This document shows positions 1 through 5,087 of a DNA stretch of 5,094 bases, in pieces. The translations under genes and the position numbers were made by a program. The notes below the pieces were generated by a model. That model saw nothing but the letters and a program-made list of their open reading frames with translations, did not search any database and was not told the DNA's origin. The stretch covers positions 1-5,094 of the forward strand of contig MVQY01000177.1 in the NCBI GenBank assembly GCA_002067325.1. The letters run 5' to 3'. Position 1 is the first letter of the stretch, and every line of letters starts with the position of its first letter. The DNA is from Methanobacterium sp. PtaU1.Bin097 (GTDB lineage Archaea > Methanobacteriota > Methanobacteria > Methanobacteriales > Methanobacteriaceae).

Positions 1-74
1 TAACAGTAGATGCTCACCAGATAAGCACCGACCCCGCCCTGGCTAAACTGGATGAAATAACCGGCGGAGAGTGA
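1..74 (+). CDS. 3' end of an unidentified gene (partial)
   Basis: An open frame read from base 3 encodes 23 residues (TVDAHQISTDPALAKLDEIT then GGE) before a TGA at 72-74. The start lies outside the window. Codon use is ordinary for the neighbours, and the stop is followed within 20 bases by an AT-rich hairpin with a T8 tract, which fits a real gene end. I do not recognise the family from this tail, so no function is offered. It appears to be transcriptionally separate from the next gene, which lies 163 bases downstream behind its own promoter-like sequence. Confidence 0.6.
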   Translation, partial: TVDAHQISTDPALAKLDEITGGE

Positions 75-90
75 ACTACCTCTCCCATTA

Positions 91-109
91 TTTATTTTTT
101 TTAAATAAA
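91..109 (+). terminator. T-rich terminator after the upstream partial gene
   Basis: TTTATTT (91-97) and AAATAAA (103-109) form a perfect 7-bp inverted repeat around a T5 loop, giving an uninterrupted T8 run at 95-102. Oligo-T tracts end archaeal transcripts with or without a stem. It lies 16 bases past the TGA of the upstream gene. The same design recurs at 2823-2841. Confidence 0.55.
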
Positions 110-156
110 CAACCCTTAAAGATTAATCTATTTTAGAGCCCTCTCTTTAACGCTAC

Positions 157-166
157 TTTTTAAATA
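157..166 (+). promoter_or_regulatory. TATA-like box for the DUF749/DUF2096 pair
   Basis: TTTTTAAATA at 157-166 matches the archaeal TATA consensus. A start about 25 bases downstream would fall near 186-190 and give a leader of about 50 nt. The BRE position just upstream is not strongly purine-rich, so this is a prediction from position and composition only. Confidence 0.45.
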
Positions 167-223
167 CGTTTAATTACATATATCATTTACACCACCGATA
201 TAACTAAAAATAAAAAGGATTTC

Positions 224-229
224 GAGGTG
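224..229 (+). promoter_or_regulatory. Ribosome binding site fixing the start at 238
   Basis: GAGGTG, complementary to the archaeal 16S 3' end, lies 8 bases before the ATG at 238. An identical hexamer precedes the GTG start at 1882. Confidence 0.7.
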
Positions 230-237
230 TAGTTTTT

Positions 238-504
238 ATGTTCATAGCAACCCTGGTTGGCATATTTAAATATGATGAATTACCGGAAAAATACGGACCC
301 TTTGTACAGTACAAAGCATCAATTGAAGATAAAACCATAAAAGAAGATGAAAAAATAGCTATTTTAAATGTAACCGGAACTGAAAGTTACCATGTACTTT
401 TCCTCAAATCCTACAGCAAGATAGCTGAAATCGAAAAGGAATTAAATGAAGCTGATGCAAAGCTCAACTACAGCAGTAAGAAGATCCTGGAAGAGCACTT
501 ATGA
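238..504 (+). CDS. Small conserved archaeal protein, DUF749-like
   Basis: This encodes an 88-residue soluble protein of unknown function. The whole chain (start MFIATLVGIFKY, central KIAILNVTGTESYHVLFL around residues 39-56, end KKILEEHL) resembles my memory of the DUF749 family of methanogens; that assignment comes from recall and was not searched. The sequence suggests alternating strands over residues 1-56 followed by an acidic helix (about 59-75). There is no signal peptide, membrane segment, cysteine pair or obvious catalytic motif. The start is set by GAGGTG 8 bases upstream. The stop overlaps the start of the next gene in ATGA (501-504), so the two are surely co-transcribed and probably translationally coupled, which hints at a shared task. 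Existence as a gene is very likely; function is unknown. Confidence 0.85.
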   Translation: MFIATLVGIFKYDELPEKYGPFVQYKASIEDKTIKEDEKIAILNVTGTESYHVLFLKSYSKIAEIEKELNEADAKLNYSSKKILEEHL

Positions 505-1037
505 CTAATTTACCCGCAGAACAGACCTGGATGATACTGGTCGACCTGTTAACCGACCTCTTAAAAAGGGATGTGGAAATACCCTTTGGTGTAAACAAGA
601 ATATTCAGATGGCCAAGACAGTTATCAACTTCTATAAAGTAGACCCCACCGATCCCGAGCGGATGAAGGAGATTAAAAGGATAAACGATCTCCTGAACTC
701 GGTGCAAGATACGCTCTTAACCCTGGCAGACACCATCAGCGATGAATACGTGGAAAGCTGGGTGGAAAAACTTAAAAAAGCATCCATGGGGAAGCAGGTA
801 TATGAAATACCAGATAAAAAACCACGATTCGTAGTAGGCGCACCATCTGGTTTTTCAATGGCCAGACTAACCTTTAAACAGCCAATCTCCGAGGAAAGAC
901 TGGTGGACATAGCCGAGTACCATAACGTCATCCTGGAATTTGAGGAAGACAACGTGATAATGATCTACGGAACCAAGGAAAATATCAAAGAGAGTCTAAA
1001 GGAACTCTCCTCATTCTTCAATGAACAGATTGCTTAA
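501..1037 (+). CDS. Conserved archaeal protein, DUF2096-like
   Basis: This encodes a 178-residue soluble protein of unknown function. The N-terminal part, with LPAEQTW (4-10), INFYKVDPTDPERMKE (42-57) and RINDLLNSVQ (60-69), looks to me like the archaeal DUF2096 family; this is recall, not a search. Residues 1-97 appear mainly helical. Residues 110-175 have a strand-helix-strand-strand-helix order (ARLTFKQP, SEERLVDIAEYHN, VILEFEED, NVIMIYG, KENIKESLKELSSFF) that would suit a ferredoxin-like or ACT-like small domain; that is inference from pattern. No catalytic or metal-binding motif is visible. The ATG lies inside the ATGA overlap with the preceding gene, with GGAAGAG 5 bases upstream as its ribosome binding site. 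The next gene follows after 66 bases and could be read through. Confidence 0.85.
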   Translation: MTNLPAEQTWMILVDLLTDLLKRDVEIPFGVNKNIQMAKTVINFYKVDPTDPERMKEIKRINDLLNSVQDTLLTLADTISDEYVESWVEKLKKASMGKQVYEIPDKKPRFVVGAPSGFSMARLTFKQPISEERLVDIAEYHNVILEFEEDNVIMIYGTKENIKESLKELSSFFNEQIA

Positions 1038-1058
1038 CTTCAACAAAGTTTAACTTAA

Positions 1059-1067
1059 TTTAATAAC
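1059..1067 (+). promoter_or_regulatory. Possible weak TATA box before the phosphoesterase gene
   Basis: TTTAATAAC sits in the 66-base gap after the DUF2096-like gene, about 40 bases before the ATG at 1104. Transcription would begin near 1088, leaving just enough leader for GGAG at 1094-1097. The whole gap is AT-rich, so the match is weak. No T tract separates the two genes, and read-through from upstream is equally possible. Confidence 0.25.
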
Positions 1068-1103
1068 ATAATTATAAGCTTAAGATAGACTACGGAGAAA
1101 ATT

Positions 1104-1772
1104 ATGAAAATCCTGCAGGTGAGCGATATACACAGCGACCATAAGAAGCTCATGGAACACCTGAAAAACAACCGGGTGGATCTCATTATAATAACCGGTG
1201 ACATAACCCAGTTCGGTCCGCCAGAGCTGGGTGAGGATATATTAAATGATATAAGCACCTTCGACATCCCGGTCTTAGCGATCCCTGGTAACTGCGACCC
1301 TTTAGAAATCAGTGGCAGGATAGATAACTCCCGGGCAGTTAACGTACACGGCCGCAGCCTGGTAATAAACGGTATTGGTATCTGTGGATTTGGAGGGTCC
1401 AATCACACCCCATTCAACACTCCACAGGAATTTGAGGAGGTGGAGATCTACGACGGAGTGAGTTCGGCAATAAAAGGAGTCTCCCAGGAAAAAATATCCC
1501 TCTTATTAACTCACGCCCCACCCTACGGAACTAAAACAGATACACTACCCTCTGGTGATCATGCGGGAAGTACCAGCATCCGTAAAATAATCGAAGAATA
1601 CCAGCCTACTGTTAACCTCTGTGGACATATCCATGAATCAAGGGGGATTGACCAGGTAGGCAAGACCATAACAGTCAATCCTGGTGATCTTTCCAGGGGT
1701 CATGGATGTTTGATTAATATTGACGACCCAGAAGATGCTCTTTCCATCCGGGTTGAAATTATCGAGTTATAA
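1104..1772 (+). CDS. Calcineurin-like metallophosphoesterase
   Basis: This 222-residue cytoplasmic protein carries the complete set of metallophosphatase motifs for a two-metal active site: D8-I-H10, G32-D33, G62-N63-C64-D65, T136-H137 and G174-H175-I-H177. The third motif is GNCD rather than the classical GNHD; from memory this variant is common in small Icc/YfcE-like archaeal phosphoesterases, so the enzyme should be active. These enzymes cleave phosphomonoesters or phosphodiesters, but the substrate cannot be read from the sequence. The length is normal and the ATG at 1104 is supported by GGAG at 1094-1097. It is followed by a T8 tract, so it probably ends a transcript that may start at the DUF pair. 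Its position beside 2-phosphoglycerate kinase makes a phosphometabolite substrate tempting, but that is conjecture. Confidence 0.9.
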   Translation: MKILQVSDIHSDHKKLMEHLKNNRVDLIIITGDITQFGPPELGEDILNDISTFDIPVLAIPGNCDPLEISGRIDNSRAVNVHGRSLVINGIGICGFGGSNHTPFNTPQEFEEVEIYDGVSSAIKGVSQEKISLLLTHAPPYGTKTDTLPSGDHAGSTSIRKIIEEYQPTVNLCGHIHESRGIDQVGKTITVNPGDLSRGHGCLINIDDPEDALSIRVEIIEL

Positions 1773-1776
1773 TAAC

Positions 1777-1794
1777 TTTTTTTTAATTCTTTTT
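1777..1794 (+). terminator. Oligo-T terminator after the phosphoesterase gene
   Basis: A T8 run (1777-1784) and a T5 run (1790-1794) begin four bases past the TAA at 1770-1772. There is no strong stem. Tandem T tracts of this kind are typical archaeal terminators and suggest the kinase gene downstream has its own promoter. Confidence 0.55.
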
Positions 1795-1798
1795 AGAA

Positions 1799-1815
1799 GG
1801 GAAAGTCTTTTAAAC
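1799..1815 (+). promoter_or_regulatory. Probable promoter of the 2-phosphoglycerate kinase gene
   Basis: A purine-rich BRE-like stretch (GGGAAAG, 1799-1805) precedes CTTTTAAAC (1807-1815), giving a predicted start near 1837 and a leader of about 45 nt. A second candidate, GTATAAAAAC at 1841-1850, is a better TATA word but would place the start around 1870, on top of the ribosome binding site. I prefer the first, without certainty. Confidence 0.4.
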
Positions 1816-1869
1816 TAAAACCAACAAAGCCAACTTGCTAGTATAAAAACATATGTCCCATCCTATTTT

Positions 1870-1875
1870 GAGGTG
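1870..1875 (+). promoter_or_regulatory. Ribosome binding site deciding the GTG start at 1882
   Basis: GAGGTG lies 6 bases before GTG 1882 but 12 bases before the in-frame ATG at 1888. The spacing favours the GTG start. Confidence 0.65.
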
Positions 1876-1881
1876 TAAAGA

Positions 1882-2781
1882 GTGAAGATGATATTAGTCG
1901 AAGGACAGGTAGGTGGTAAAAAATATAGGGAACCTTTCTCTAAGGGAGTCCTGGCCAGGTCCCTCACCCGGGCAGAGATGGATCCAAATAAAGCTTACAC
2001 CTTCGCCTCACACATAGAATCTTACCTGCGCAAGGAGGGTATCCAGGTTATAACCATCGACGACCTCATCCAGATCGTGGGTGAAAAACTCAAGGATGAA
2101 AACAGGGAAATAGCAGAAAAATATGGAATGTGGAAAAGACTCCGTAAATGCCGGGATCCCCTGATAATCCTTATAGGGGGTGCATCTGGAGTGGGGACCT
2201 CATCCATTGCCTTTGAAGTGGCTAACCGATTGGGCATCCGTAACATGATCAGCACGGATATGATACGGGAAGTAATGCGTAAGATAGTATCCAAGGAATT
2301 CCTACCCACCATATATGAATCAAGCTACACTGCTTACCGTTCACTGCGTATACCACCACCACCGGAACTGGATGAAGTACTCATCGGATTCCGGGACCAT
2401 GTAGACACCGTGAGCGTGGGAGTGGATGCTGTTATAGAAAGAGCCCTTAAAGAAGGTATAAGTATCGTGATAGAAGGAGTGCACATCGTACCCGGTTTTG
2501 TACGGGAAGATCTGGTGGCCCGTCCAAATGTTAACATGTACGTGTTAACCATACAGGACGAAGAAGTGCATAAAGGAAGATTCTACTCAAGATGCAGACA
2601 GTTATGGGCTAGAAGACCCCTTAAACGTTACATGAATTATTTCGGCGCAATAAGGAGGACCCACAAGTACTTCGAAAGCCAGGCCAACAAGTACCATGTC
2701 CCGGTTATCGAGAACATAGACGTCACCACCACCCTGGACTCCATAATTGAGGATATAACCAAGTCAAATTTTAAAAAATAG
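1882..2781 (+). CDS. pgk2: 2-phosphoglycerate kinase (cyclic 2,3-DPG pathway)
   Basis: The enzyme phosphorylates 2-phosphoglycerate with ATP to 2,3-diphosphoglycerate, which cyclic 2,3-diphosphoglycerate synthetase then closes into the cyclic solute accumulated by Methanobacteriales. The 299-residue length is close to the characterised Methanothermus fervidus enzyme, about 300 residues. Residues 4-88 form an ATP-cone-like domain (KGVLARSLTRAEMDPNKAY, then ITIDDLIQIV). The kinase domain starts at residue 92 with P-loop GGASGVGTSS (99-108), followed by STDMIREVMRK (124-134), PTIYESSYTAYRSLR (142-156) and the strand VIEGVHIVPG (196-205). The Walker A lysine is replaced by Thr106, which I recall as normal for this family. 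GTG is chosen as start because GAGGTG is 6 bases upstream; ATG 1888 would remove two residues. The partner synthetase gene is not in the window. Confidence 0.92.
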   Translation: MKMILVEGQVGGKKYREPFSKGVLARSLTRAEMDPNKAYTFASHIESYLRKEGIQVITIDDLIQIVGEKLKDENREIAEKYGMWKRLRKCRDPLIILIGGASGVGTSSIAFEVANRLGIRNMISTDMIREVMRKIVSKEFLPTIYESSYTAYRSLRIPPPPELDEVLIGFRDHVDTVSVGVDAVIERALKEGISIVIEGVHIVPGFVREDLVARPNVNMYVLTIQDEEVHKGRFYSRCRQLWARRPLKRYMNYFGAIRRTHKYFESQANKYHVPVIENIDVTTTLDSIIEDITKSNFKK

Positions 2782-2785
2782 ATGA

Positions 2786-2826
2786 TTAAATTATTGAATT
2801 AGCGGAATAAACAGTTAAATTATTGA
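2786..2826 (+). repeat. 12-bp direct repeat upstream of the CBS gene
   Basis: TTAAATTATTGA occurs perfectly at 2786-2797 and again at 2815-2826, 29 bp apart start to start (just under three helical turns). The second copy runs into the T-rich element that may be the TATA box of the CBS gene. It could be an operator pair or chance in AT-rich DNA. Confidence 0.6.
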
Positions 2827-2841
2827 TTTTTTTTAAATCAA
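2823..2841 (+). terminator. T8 hairpin ending the kinase gene, possibly also the CBS promoter
   Basis: TTGATTT (2823-2829) and AAATCAA (2835-2841) form a perfect 7-bp inverted repeat around a T5 loop, with T8 at 2827-2834. The design and the core TTTTTTTTAAAT match the element at 91-109. As a terminator it would act about 45 bases after the kinase stop. The same TTTTTTAAAT could be a TATA box giving a start near 2860 for the CBS gene, about 43 nt ahead of its ATG. Both roles are possible. Confidence 0.5.
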
Positions 2842-2888
2842 CCAATCAAAAAAAAGGGGAATAATGGATAAAACCAGGACCCCACAAT

Positions 2889-2895
2889 GGAAGTG
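2889..2895 (+). promoter_or_regulatory. Ribosome binding site of the CBS gene
   Basis: GGAAGTG, one mismatch from GGAGGTG, ends 7 bases before the ATG at 2903. The earlier ATGs at 2864 and 2887 are not continuous with the CBS frame: the first meets a TGA at 2894-2896 and the second is in another frame. Confidence 0.55.
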
Positions 2896-2902
2896 AACAA
2901 GT

Positions 2903-3295
2903 ATGTTAGAAGATCTAAAAGTTAGAGACGTTATGACAGCAGGGAACGTGATAACCGTTCCACCATCAGAAGATGTAGTGTTTGCCTTTGAAAAACTGAT
3001 GAAACACAAGATAAGCTCTCTTCCAGTGGTATTTGAGGATAAACTCGTAGGAATTGTAACCGCCACTGATCTGGGCCACAACCTTATACTGGATAAATAT
3101 GAACTGGGAACCAGCGTGGAAAAAGTCATGGTGAAAGACGTGGCAGTCATCGGTCCTGATGAAGATCTAATAAAGGCAGTAAAAAAGATGAGATCCAGTT
3201 CGGACGGAATAATAAACCAGCTGGTGGTAATGGAAGGAAATAAGATGACTGGAATCATATCCGATGGGGATATAATAAAGGCCCTCAAATTTTAA
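2903..3295 (+). CDS. Protein with a CBS domain pair (probable nucleotide sensor)
   Basis: The 130-residue protein consists almost only of a Bateman module. CBS1 covers about residues 5-64 (VRDVMT 7-12; ISSLPVVFEDKLVGIVTATDL 37-57) and CBS2 about 72-130 (VEKVMVKDVAVI 72-83; QLVVMEGNKMTGIISDGDII 106-125). Both domains keep the [S/T]xxD ribose-contact motif, T53-A-T-D56 and S120-D-G-D123, so binding of AMP, ATP or a related adenosyl ligand is expected from family knowledge. There is no attached catalytic or DNA-binding domain, so it probably acts by binding a partner that cannot be named here. It is apparently monocistronic: a T-rich element lies upstream and a stack of T tracts lies downstream. 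The start ATG has GGAAGTG 7 bases ahead. Confidence 0.9.
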   Translation: MLEDLKVRDVMTAGNVITVPPSEDVVFAFEKLMKHKISSLPVVFEDKLVGIVTATDLGHNLILDKYELGTSVEKVMVKDVAVIGPDEDLIKAVKKMRSSSDGIINQLVVMEGNKMTGIISDGDIIKALKF

Positions 3296-3311
3296 AAATA
3301 GTACCCTTTCT

Positions 3312-3500
3312 ACACCCAGGGCTTTACTCGTTATTTTTTACACCTGGGCTTTTAAATTCTTACTTTTTTATTCAACACTTGGGCATTAAATCTTTCAAAT
3401 CAGGGCCCTTAAATCATTACTTTTTTAACACCCAGGGCTTTAATTTTTAATTTTTTACACCGGGCTTTAAATTTGTTACTTTTTCTCAACACCCGGGCTC
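3312..3500. repeat. Degenerate tandem repeat array, about seven units of ~29 bp
   Basis: Seven GC-rich cores stand out in an AT-rich gap, with GGGC at 3319, 3346, 3381, 3403, 3435, 3462 and 3495, giving steps of 27, 35, 22, 32, 27 and 33 bases. The plus-strand consensus is roughly ACACCCaGGGCTTTAAAT followed by TTACTTTTTT. Cores vary but stay near-palindromic (CCCAGGG, CCTGGG, GGGCCC, CCGG, CCCGGG). Unit 4 is the most divergent. Unit 7 overlaps the last codons of the minus-strand sensor kinase. The units match each other in both core and flank, which points to duplication of a unit rather than unrelated hairpins. This fills almost the whole convergent gap between 3296 and 3485. Confidence 0.8.
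3334..3484 (+). terminator. Stack of T tracts ending the CBS transcript
   Basis: Six T5-T6 runs lie on the plus strand at 3334-3339, 3364-3369, 3421-3426, 3444-3448, 3451-3456 and 3480-3484, most of them just ahead of the next GC core. Oligo-U tracts terminate archaeal RNA polymerase, so read-through of the CBS gene into the antisense kinase should be well blocked. The minus strand has no such tract until T5 at 3294-3298, which implies that the kinase mRNA would carry the array as its 3' tail. Confidence 0.5.
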
Positions 3501-4637
3501 GTTGAATTTAATGGTAAAACAGGTGCCGCCTTCTCTATCGAGCTCTATGGTACCATCCAGTTGTTTGGTGAGGCTGGTAACCAGTTGCAGGCCCAATGTC
3601 TTTACATCATTTATATCCAGATCATCTGGGAAACCAACACCGTTATCTGCTATCTTTAATATGCAGTTATCGTCCCGGCACTGGATGTCAATCTTAATTT
3701 CCCCACTCCGGTCATCGGGGAAGGCGTGTTTAATAGAATTGGTCACCAGTTCGTTGATTATCAGTCCGCAGGGAATGGCGGTGTTTATGTCCAGGAGGAT
3801 GTTCTTGGATTCTATCTGATACTTCACCAGGTGGGTGTTGACACTGTAGGACCGAAACAGGTCGCCGATCAGTTCATTTGCATATTCAGAGAGGTTTATC
3901 CTGGTTAAATCCCCGGTTTGGTACAGTTTTTCATGTATTAAGGCCATGGATATTATCCTGCTCTGGCTTTCCTTGAATAACTCAACAGAACCAGGTTCAT
4001 TCACATACTGGGACTGTAAACTTAGAAGACTGGATACGATCTGCAGGTTGTTCTTAACCCGGTGGTGTATCTCCTTCAGGAGCACGTCCTTCTCTTTGAT
4101 GGATTTATTTAAAGCCTCTTCTACCAGTTTACGCTCGGCAATTTCCCCCAGCAATCTCTGGTTGATCTGGGATAGTTCCCGGGTCCTGTTCTGGATCCTT
4201 ACCTCCATATCGTTATAGGCGGTTTTAAGTTCTTCTTCTGCTTTTCTCCTCTCCAGTAATTCAGAACGTTCTTTTAAGGCTCTTTCAATTGCAGGTACCA
4301 GTTTTAGTAGGTTATTTTTAAAGACGTAATCCGTGGCACCCTTCTTAAGGACGTCCACTGCAAATTCATCCCCTATCTTACCACTTACAAATATAAGAGG
4401 GGTGTCTGGGGTTTTCTCCTTCAGGATTTCCAGTGCAGTAACACCATCGAACTGGGGCAGGGAATGGTCCACCAGCACCACGTCAGGGCTGAAATCTTCC
4501 AGTGCATTTACGTATCCCTCTTCTGTCTCTACCCTCCTGGATATGAAATCGATGCCTTCCCGACGCATCTCATGTACTATGAGTTCGGCATCGAACTCTA
4601 CATCTTCCAGTATGAGTATTTTGAGATTTCCTGCCAT
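3486..4637 (-). CDS. REC-first sensor histidine kinase (HisKA_2 type)
   Basis: This is a soluble two-component kinase with no membrane segment. Residue numbers here count from the longer GTG form (386 aa). A receiver domain at about 8-125 has the acidic pair E14-D15, phosphoacceptor D60 (VLVDHSLP), S88 and K110. A charged coiled coil at about 122-190 links it to a HisKA_2 dimerisation domain, EIHHRVKNNLQ (192-202), with H195 the likely phosphorylated histidine. The HATPase domain keeps the N box INELVTNSIKHAF (297-309), DNGVGFP (334-340), TLGLQL (350-355) and GGTCFTIKF (373-381). The GTG at 4646 abuts the upstream stop but lacks a ribosome binding site, whereas ATG 4637 has AAGTGAT in the right place, so I start there (383 aa). 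It is co-transcribed after the response regulator. The last codons lie inside the downstream repeat array. Confidence 0.9.
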   Translation of the reverse strand: MAGNLKILILEDVEFDAELIVHEMRREGIDFISRRVETEEGYVNALEDFSPDVVLVDHSLPQFDGVTALEILKEKTPDTPLIFVSGKIGDEFAVDVLKKGATDYVFKNNLLKLVPAIERALKERSELLERRKAEEELKTAYNDMEVRIQNRTRELSQINQRLLGEIAERKLVEEALNKSIKEKDVLLKEIHHRVKNNLQIVSSLLSLQSQYVNEPGSVELFKESQSRIISMALIHEKLYQTGDLTRINLSEYANELIGDLFRSYSVNTHLVKYQIESKNILLDINTAIPCGLIINELVTNSIKHAFPDDRSGEIKIDIQCRDDNCILKIADNGVGFPDDLDINDVKTLGLQLVTSLTKQLDGTIELDREGGTCFTIKFNEPGC

Positions 4638-4638
4638 T

Positions 4639-4650
4639 TTAATCACTTAT
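4639..4650 (-). promoter_or_regulatory. Ribosome binding site inside the RR/kinase junction
   Basis: Read on the minus strand, the junction is AATAAGTGATTAAAATGG. AAGTGAT matches six of seven bases of the ideal AGGTGAT and lies 4-5 bases before ATG 4637. The alternative GTG start is part of this motif. The regulator's TAA stop (4649-4647) directly precedes it, which suits translational coupling. Confidence 0.5.
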
Positions 4651-5087
4651 TCTGGTGGTTTGTTCAGTAATATCCAGTATAATCCTAAAGTGGAAACTGC
4701 CTTGGTGAATTCATCAAATTCCACAGGTTTACTAACATAACTGTTTACACCGAGCTTGTAGCTTTCCACTATGTCTTCATCTTCCTTGGAGGAGGTTAAA
4801 ACCACCACTGGTATTTTCTTGGTCCTCTCGTCGGACTTTATCTTCTGGAGAACCTCCAGTCCGTCTATTTTAGGCATCCTGAGGTCCAGTAGAACTAACT
4901 TGGGCAGATCTTCCTTGCTTCTCTCGGCATAATCGCCAGTGGCGAATAAGAAATCCAAAGCTTCCGCTCCATCTTTAACCCAGACCAGTTTGTTAGCTAA
5001 ATTCTTTTTCTTAAGTGCTCTGATGGTTAACTCTGCATCGGTGGGGTTATCTTCCACCAGAAGAATTTCTATTTCATCGTACTCCAT
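4647..5087 (-). CDS. Stand-alone response regulator (Rcp1-like receiver)
   Basis: The 146-residue protein is a single receiver domain with no output domain. It carries E12-D13 for Mg binding, phosphoacceptor D68 in LVLLDLRMPKIDG, T98 in VVVLTSS, and K120-P121 in YVSKPVEF. The inserted segment FATGDYAERSKEDLPK (48-63) and the C-terminal end EFTKAVSTLGLYWILLNKPP resemble the Rcp1/phytochrome-type single-domain regulators, which relay phosphate or act by protein contact. It directly precedes the sensor kinase with no gap, so the two almost certainly form one operon and the kinase is its likely phosphodonor (inference). The window ends 7 bases upstream of the ATG; the visible GATC (5091-5094, the same on both strands) could be the end of a GGTGATC ribosome binding site. 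The promoter is not in view. Confidence 0.92.
   Translation of the reverse strand: MEYDEIEILLVEDNPTDAELTIRALKKKNLANKLVWVKDGAEALDFLFATGDYAERSKEDLPKLVLLDLRMPKIDGLEVLQKIKSDERTKKIPVVVLTSSKEDEDIVESYKLGVNSYVSKPVEFDEFTKAVSTLGLYWILLNKPPE

Noticed and set aside
632..952. Minus-strand open frame of 106 codons
   Set aside because: It is antisense to the DUF2096-like gene, with no recognisable domain and serine-rich shadow composition.
1287..1304. Damaged metallophosphoesterase because GNCD replaces GNHD
   Set aside because: All other metal ligands are intact and the Cys variant is, to my knowledge, regular in this branch of the superfamily, so it is not a sign of decay.
1055..1402. Minus-strand open frame of 115 codons
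   Set aside because: It is antisense to the phosphoesterase, whose catalytic motifs define the true frame.
1773..1881. Small RNA in the gap before the 2-phosphoglycerate kinase gene
   Set aside because: Only promoter-like and T-tract sequences are visible; there is no stable GC stem or recognisable RNA motif.
2864..2896. Short upstream ORF (10 codons, MDKTRTPQWK) before the CBS gene
   Set aside because: The GGGGA ahead of it is only three bases from the ATG, the codons show no leader-peptide logic such as regulatory residue runs, and such ORFs arise easily by chance.
2833..3288. Minus-strand open frame of 151 codons
   Set aside because: It is the reverse-strand shadow of the CBS gene, with low-complexity S/T/I-rich translation and no ribosome binding site.
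3312..3500. CRISPR array
   Set aside because: Cores are short (10-14 bp), degenerate and irregularly spaced, and the intervening sequences resemble each other, unlike unique spacers between exact repeats. No cas gene is nearby.
4333..4740. Plus-strand open frame of 135 codons
   Set aside because: It lies antisense across the junction of the kinase and regulator genes, both of which have complete conserved motifs. The translation is serine-rich and matches no family I know.
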